A stretch of DNA of 64,000 nucleotides from the NCBI GenBank assembly GCA_963457665.1, contig OY735212.1, forward strand, positions 60,644,323 through 60,708,322. The letters are read 5' to 3'. Of the stretch, positions 61,816-64,000 are shown in pieces. This DNA is from Thysanoteuthis rhombus. Taxonomy: Eukaryota > Mollusca > Cephalopoda > Oegopsida > Thysanoteuthidae. The position numbers and the translations under genes are program-made. The notes below the pieces were generated by a model. That model was not told the DNA's origin. It did no database searches and worked only from the letters and a program-made list of their open reading frames with translations. Numbering within the stretch: position 1 is the first letter of the stretch; every line of letters begins with the position of its first letter.

Positions 61816-64000
61816 CTTTGAAGAGATATGTACCATACAGATCATGACTTTACACATTTTACAATTGTATTTTCTGCTTTCATTTATCAATTTTCTATTG
61901 GAGATTCAGAGAGTCTCATAATTATGATTGATTGACACATTGAACTAGATGTACGAAACAATATTGACCGATTGTATCACTCTGCTAAACTGAATTTCTC
62001 ATTTACATTGAAAAATTAATTCTAATCGATAATTTTTTTTATTTTTTGTTGTAAAACAATTTTGGGATCTGTTACTTTTTTTTGTTGAGATACATTTTAA
62101 ATTTTGATTTAACTCCTGAAGAATGCTAATGAATAGGGACATTGGATGTAACATGAAAAATTTTAATTACATAGAATTTTTAAAATATTCTGCTTATGAT
62201 ATCCTTTGTAGAGAAAATCAGTTTTTGTGATTTTTGAAAAATTATCTGTATAGAATGTATAATTTCTTTTATTCGTATTTTCTTGTTTTCTGGTTGAATA
62301 TTTTGAAATGTGATACAGATAGCAAGGATGAAGGTACTAATCATAGAAAATAGTTTGTAATATTGTTATAATTTCAAAGAATGATGCATTTGATTATGAA
62401 TTATGATTGTTTGATACACTATGAATTGACAGGTTATTCATCATTAGTCATCAATTAAAACTTCACTTCAAATTTTGTTACATAGTTTACTTTGTCACAT
62501 TTTGAATTGTTTTCTTTCTCTCCTTTCAGCAAACTGGTTTCAATGCATTTAAACTTAATTTTCTATTTCAAATATTCTGATTTATTGTCACATAGTGTAT
62601 TATGGAAATGATGTTTTGTTTTTTTTTAAATATGATAAATCTAAAAATACGGGAGATGCCGCTTTAAAAAATTCAATACCAAAATTCACATTTTAGATAC
62701 ATTCCATGTTGGATCAACACGATTTCAAGTACTTTTTTTAATTCCCTATATTTAATTTTACTGAAATCAAACCAGTGAGAGTTGAAAACTACCAAAAATA
62801 TCGGAGTAAAACCACTGTTCTCCTGTATTCATAAGTTAAAGCAACATGAAAAGAAGTGTGCTTATTGATTCCAATTTAAACTGTTTGTTATGACTCTATT
62901 GTTCCTCAGGATTTGAAAGCGGTCAAACACTCATTTCAGAAGTTCTGAATATTTTATCTCAAGCCCCATTGCAACAAACATTCAGATCTATCATAAATTT
63001 ACAAGCTCAAGATTTATTTTTTTATATGCTGATTCAAAGAGACACTCTTGCTTGACCTTCAGATGATACCTTTATTGAGAAAAAAATGGGTTTTGGATAT
63101 ACCATATTTTATATATTTTTACATATGCTAGCATTTAAGAATAGGAATTTAAAATTTTTCTATCTTTATATGAATTACTTGTTATCGTTTACTCCATAAC
63201 TGGTGTTATGTTTAGAATTTCTTTCCTTTATTTCCATGAAGAGTCAATGTTTGATGCTACCATTATTTTCAGTATTTTTCACATCTGAAGCTTTGAAACT
63301 TTTATATAAAAAAATTTAAATCAACTAATCGTCAGATTTTAACCTTTTTTTTTTTTTTTTTTTTTTTAAATTAATTCTTGACCCTCACAGTTGACAATGT
63401 TAAGTATCATTTTGATAGAAACTTGATACATTTGCTCTGACTGCTACAAAGTTACTAATGAAAGGATGAATGAACTCCAAAGCAACTGTTAATGGAAATA
63501 TTAGATTTATATACACACATTGTTTACTGCCTTATCTAATCAGAAGCCTTTTTTCTACTCTTATCTCAGGTATGCATAAAAGTGGCTGAAGCATCTATAT
63601 AAATTTTCATTCTCAATGCAGTAATTGACTATTCTTGAAATATACAATTTAGTTTCTCCCTAATTGTTTTAAAACTGATGAAAAGAAATGATGTCTGAAA
63701 AGAATATTGCTCTTAACATAAAAATAAACACTTAATAATAAATATAAATACAATTAACATGTATTACTTTTCTAAATTGGTCCCTTAGTTGCTCTTTCAA
63801 GGAAAACTAATGTTCATTAAGATATTCTTAAATTTATTGTAATATGTTTTGATGGTGGAGGGTTGATTTCTGCTGATTTTATGTGCATACCGATAAATAT
63901 GTTTGTTTTCAAATAAAAATGATGACCAGTACAATTATATGAACTGTATTCCATAAAAAAATTTTAATTATTTTAATGTTGAGGAATATTGATTCCTGTG
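61816..64000. other. AT-rich noncoding stretch
   Basis: Nothing recognised apart from a ~24-nt poly-T run at 63344-63367. Confidence 0.5.

Overview
This is a strongly AT-rich, almost gene-free stretch of animal DNA. There are no long ORFs, no operons, no rRNA and no intact tRNA gene. What it does have is many long (TA)n, (GT)n and poly-T tracts, splice-like short open segments, and a dense population of decayed animal-type transposons (Tc1, mariner, RTE LINE, tRNA-derived SINE, many short inverted-repeat elements). The style, together with the recurrent short string GTTATYTCCCTTTG that I associate from memory with molluscan repeats, suggests a mollusc, possibly a cephalopod. That assignment is an inference. 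The window is best read as intron and/or intergenic DNA of a large genome.

Host coding sequence is minimal. The best candidate is a 69-nt exon at 1976-2044 (+), open for 23 codons and followed by a perfect GTAAGT donor. A second is a GC-richer 215-nt segment at 47915-48129 (+), with a pyrimidine/AG acceptor, 71 open codons and a GTCAGT donor. Weaker candidates are 22938-23117 (+, with AATAAA at 23303) and 14478-14564 (+). I could not join these into one gene or name a product.

Layout: 0.5-1.25 kb holds a 5'-truncated Tc1-like relic. 6.1-7.05 kb holds two short inverted-repeat elements. 10.9-12.35 kb holds degenerate tandem repeats and an inverted pair of termini with a hammerhead-like core. 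16.2-17.3 kb holds a repeat copy and a SINE. 24.7-33.5 kb holds two copies of a 420-430 bp MITE, a third copy of the 6.8-kb repeat and a 210-bp MITE. 36.8-38.55 kb holds another repeat copy and two mariner pieces in permuted order. 43.9-45.3 kb holds SINE pieces, an internally deleted RTE LINE and a (TA)n/31-bp minisatellite. 47.0-50.3 kb holds two copies of a second inverted-repeat family, a candidate exon and a 325-bp element with a 5-bp duplication. 53.2-55.7 kb holds a 1.3-kb imperfect palindrome and the best-preserved RTE reverse-transcriptase fragment. 56.6-58.9 kb holds an unusual mobile element. 59.0-60.7 kb holds a third family-2 copy and an RTE insertion with a 5' inversion.

The most intriguing unit is at 56.58-58.87 kb. 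Oppositely oriented arrays of about 145-280 bp repeats flank a broken minus-strand gene. Its translation carries conserved-looking motifs (GGFQIEM, SGW, HQVT, MAMDQTY, EELGKPF) of a family I recall as uncharacterised in invertebrate genomes. It looks like a mobile element of an under-described type. The other structural oddity is the long CA/GT palindrome at 53.2-54.5 kb, which would fold into a very long hairpin if transcribed.
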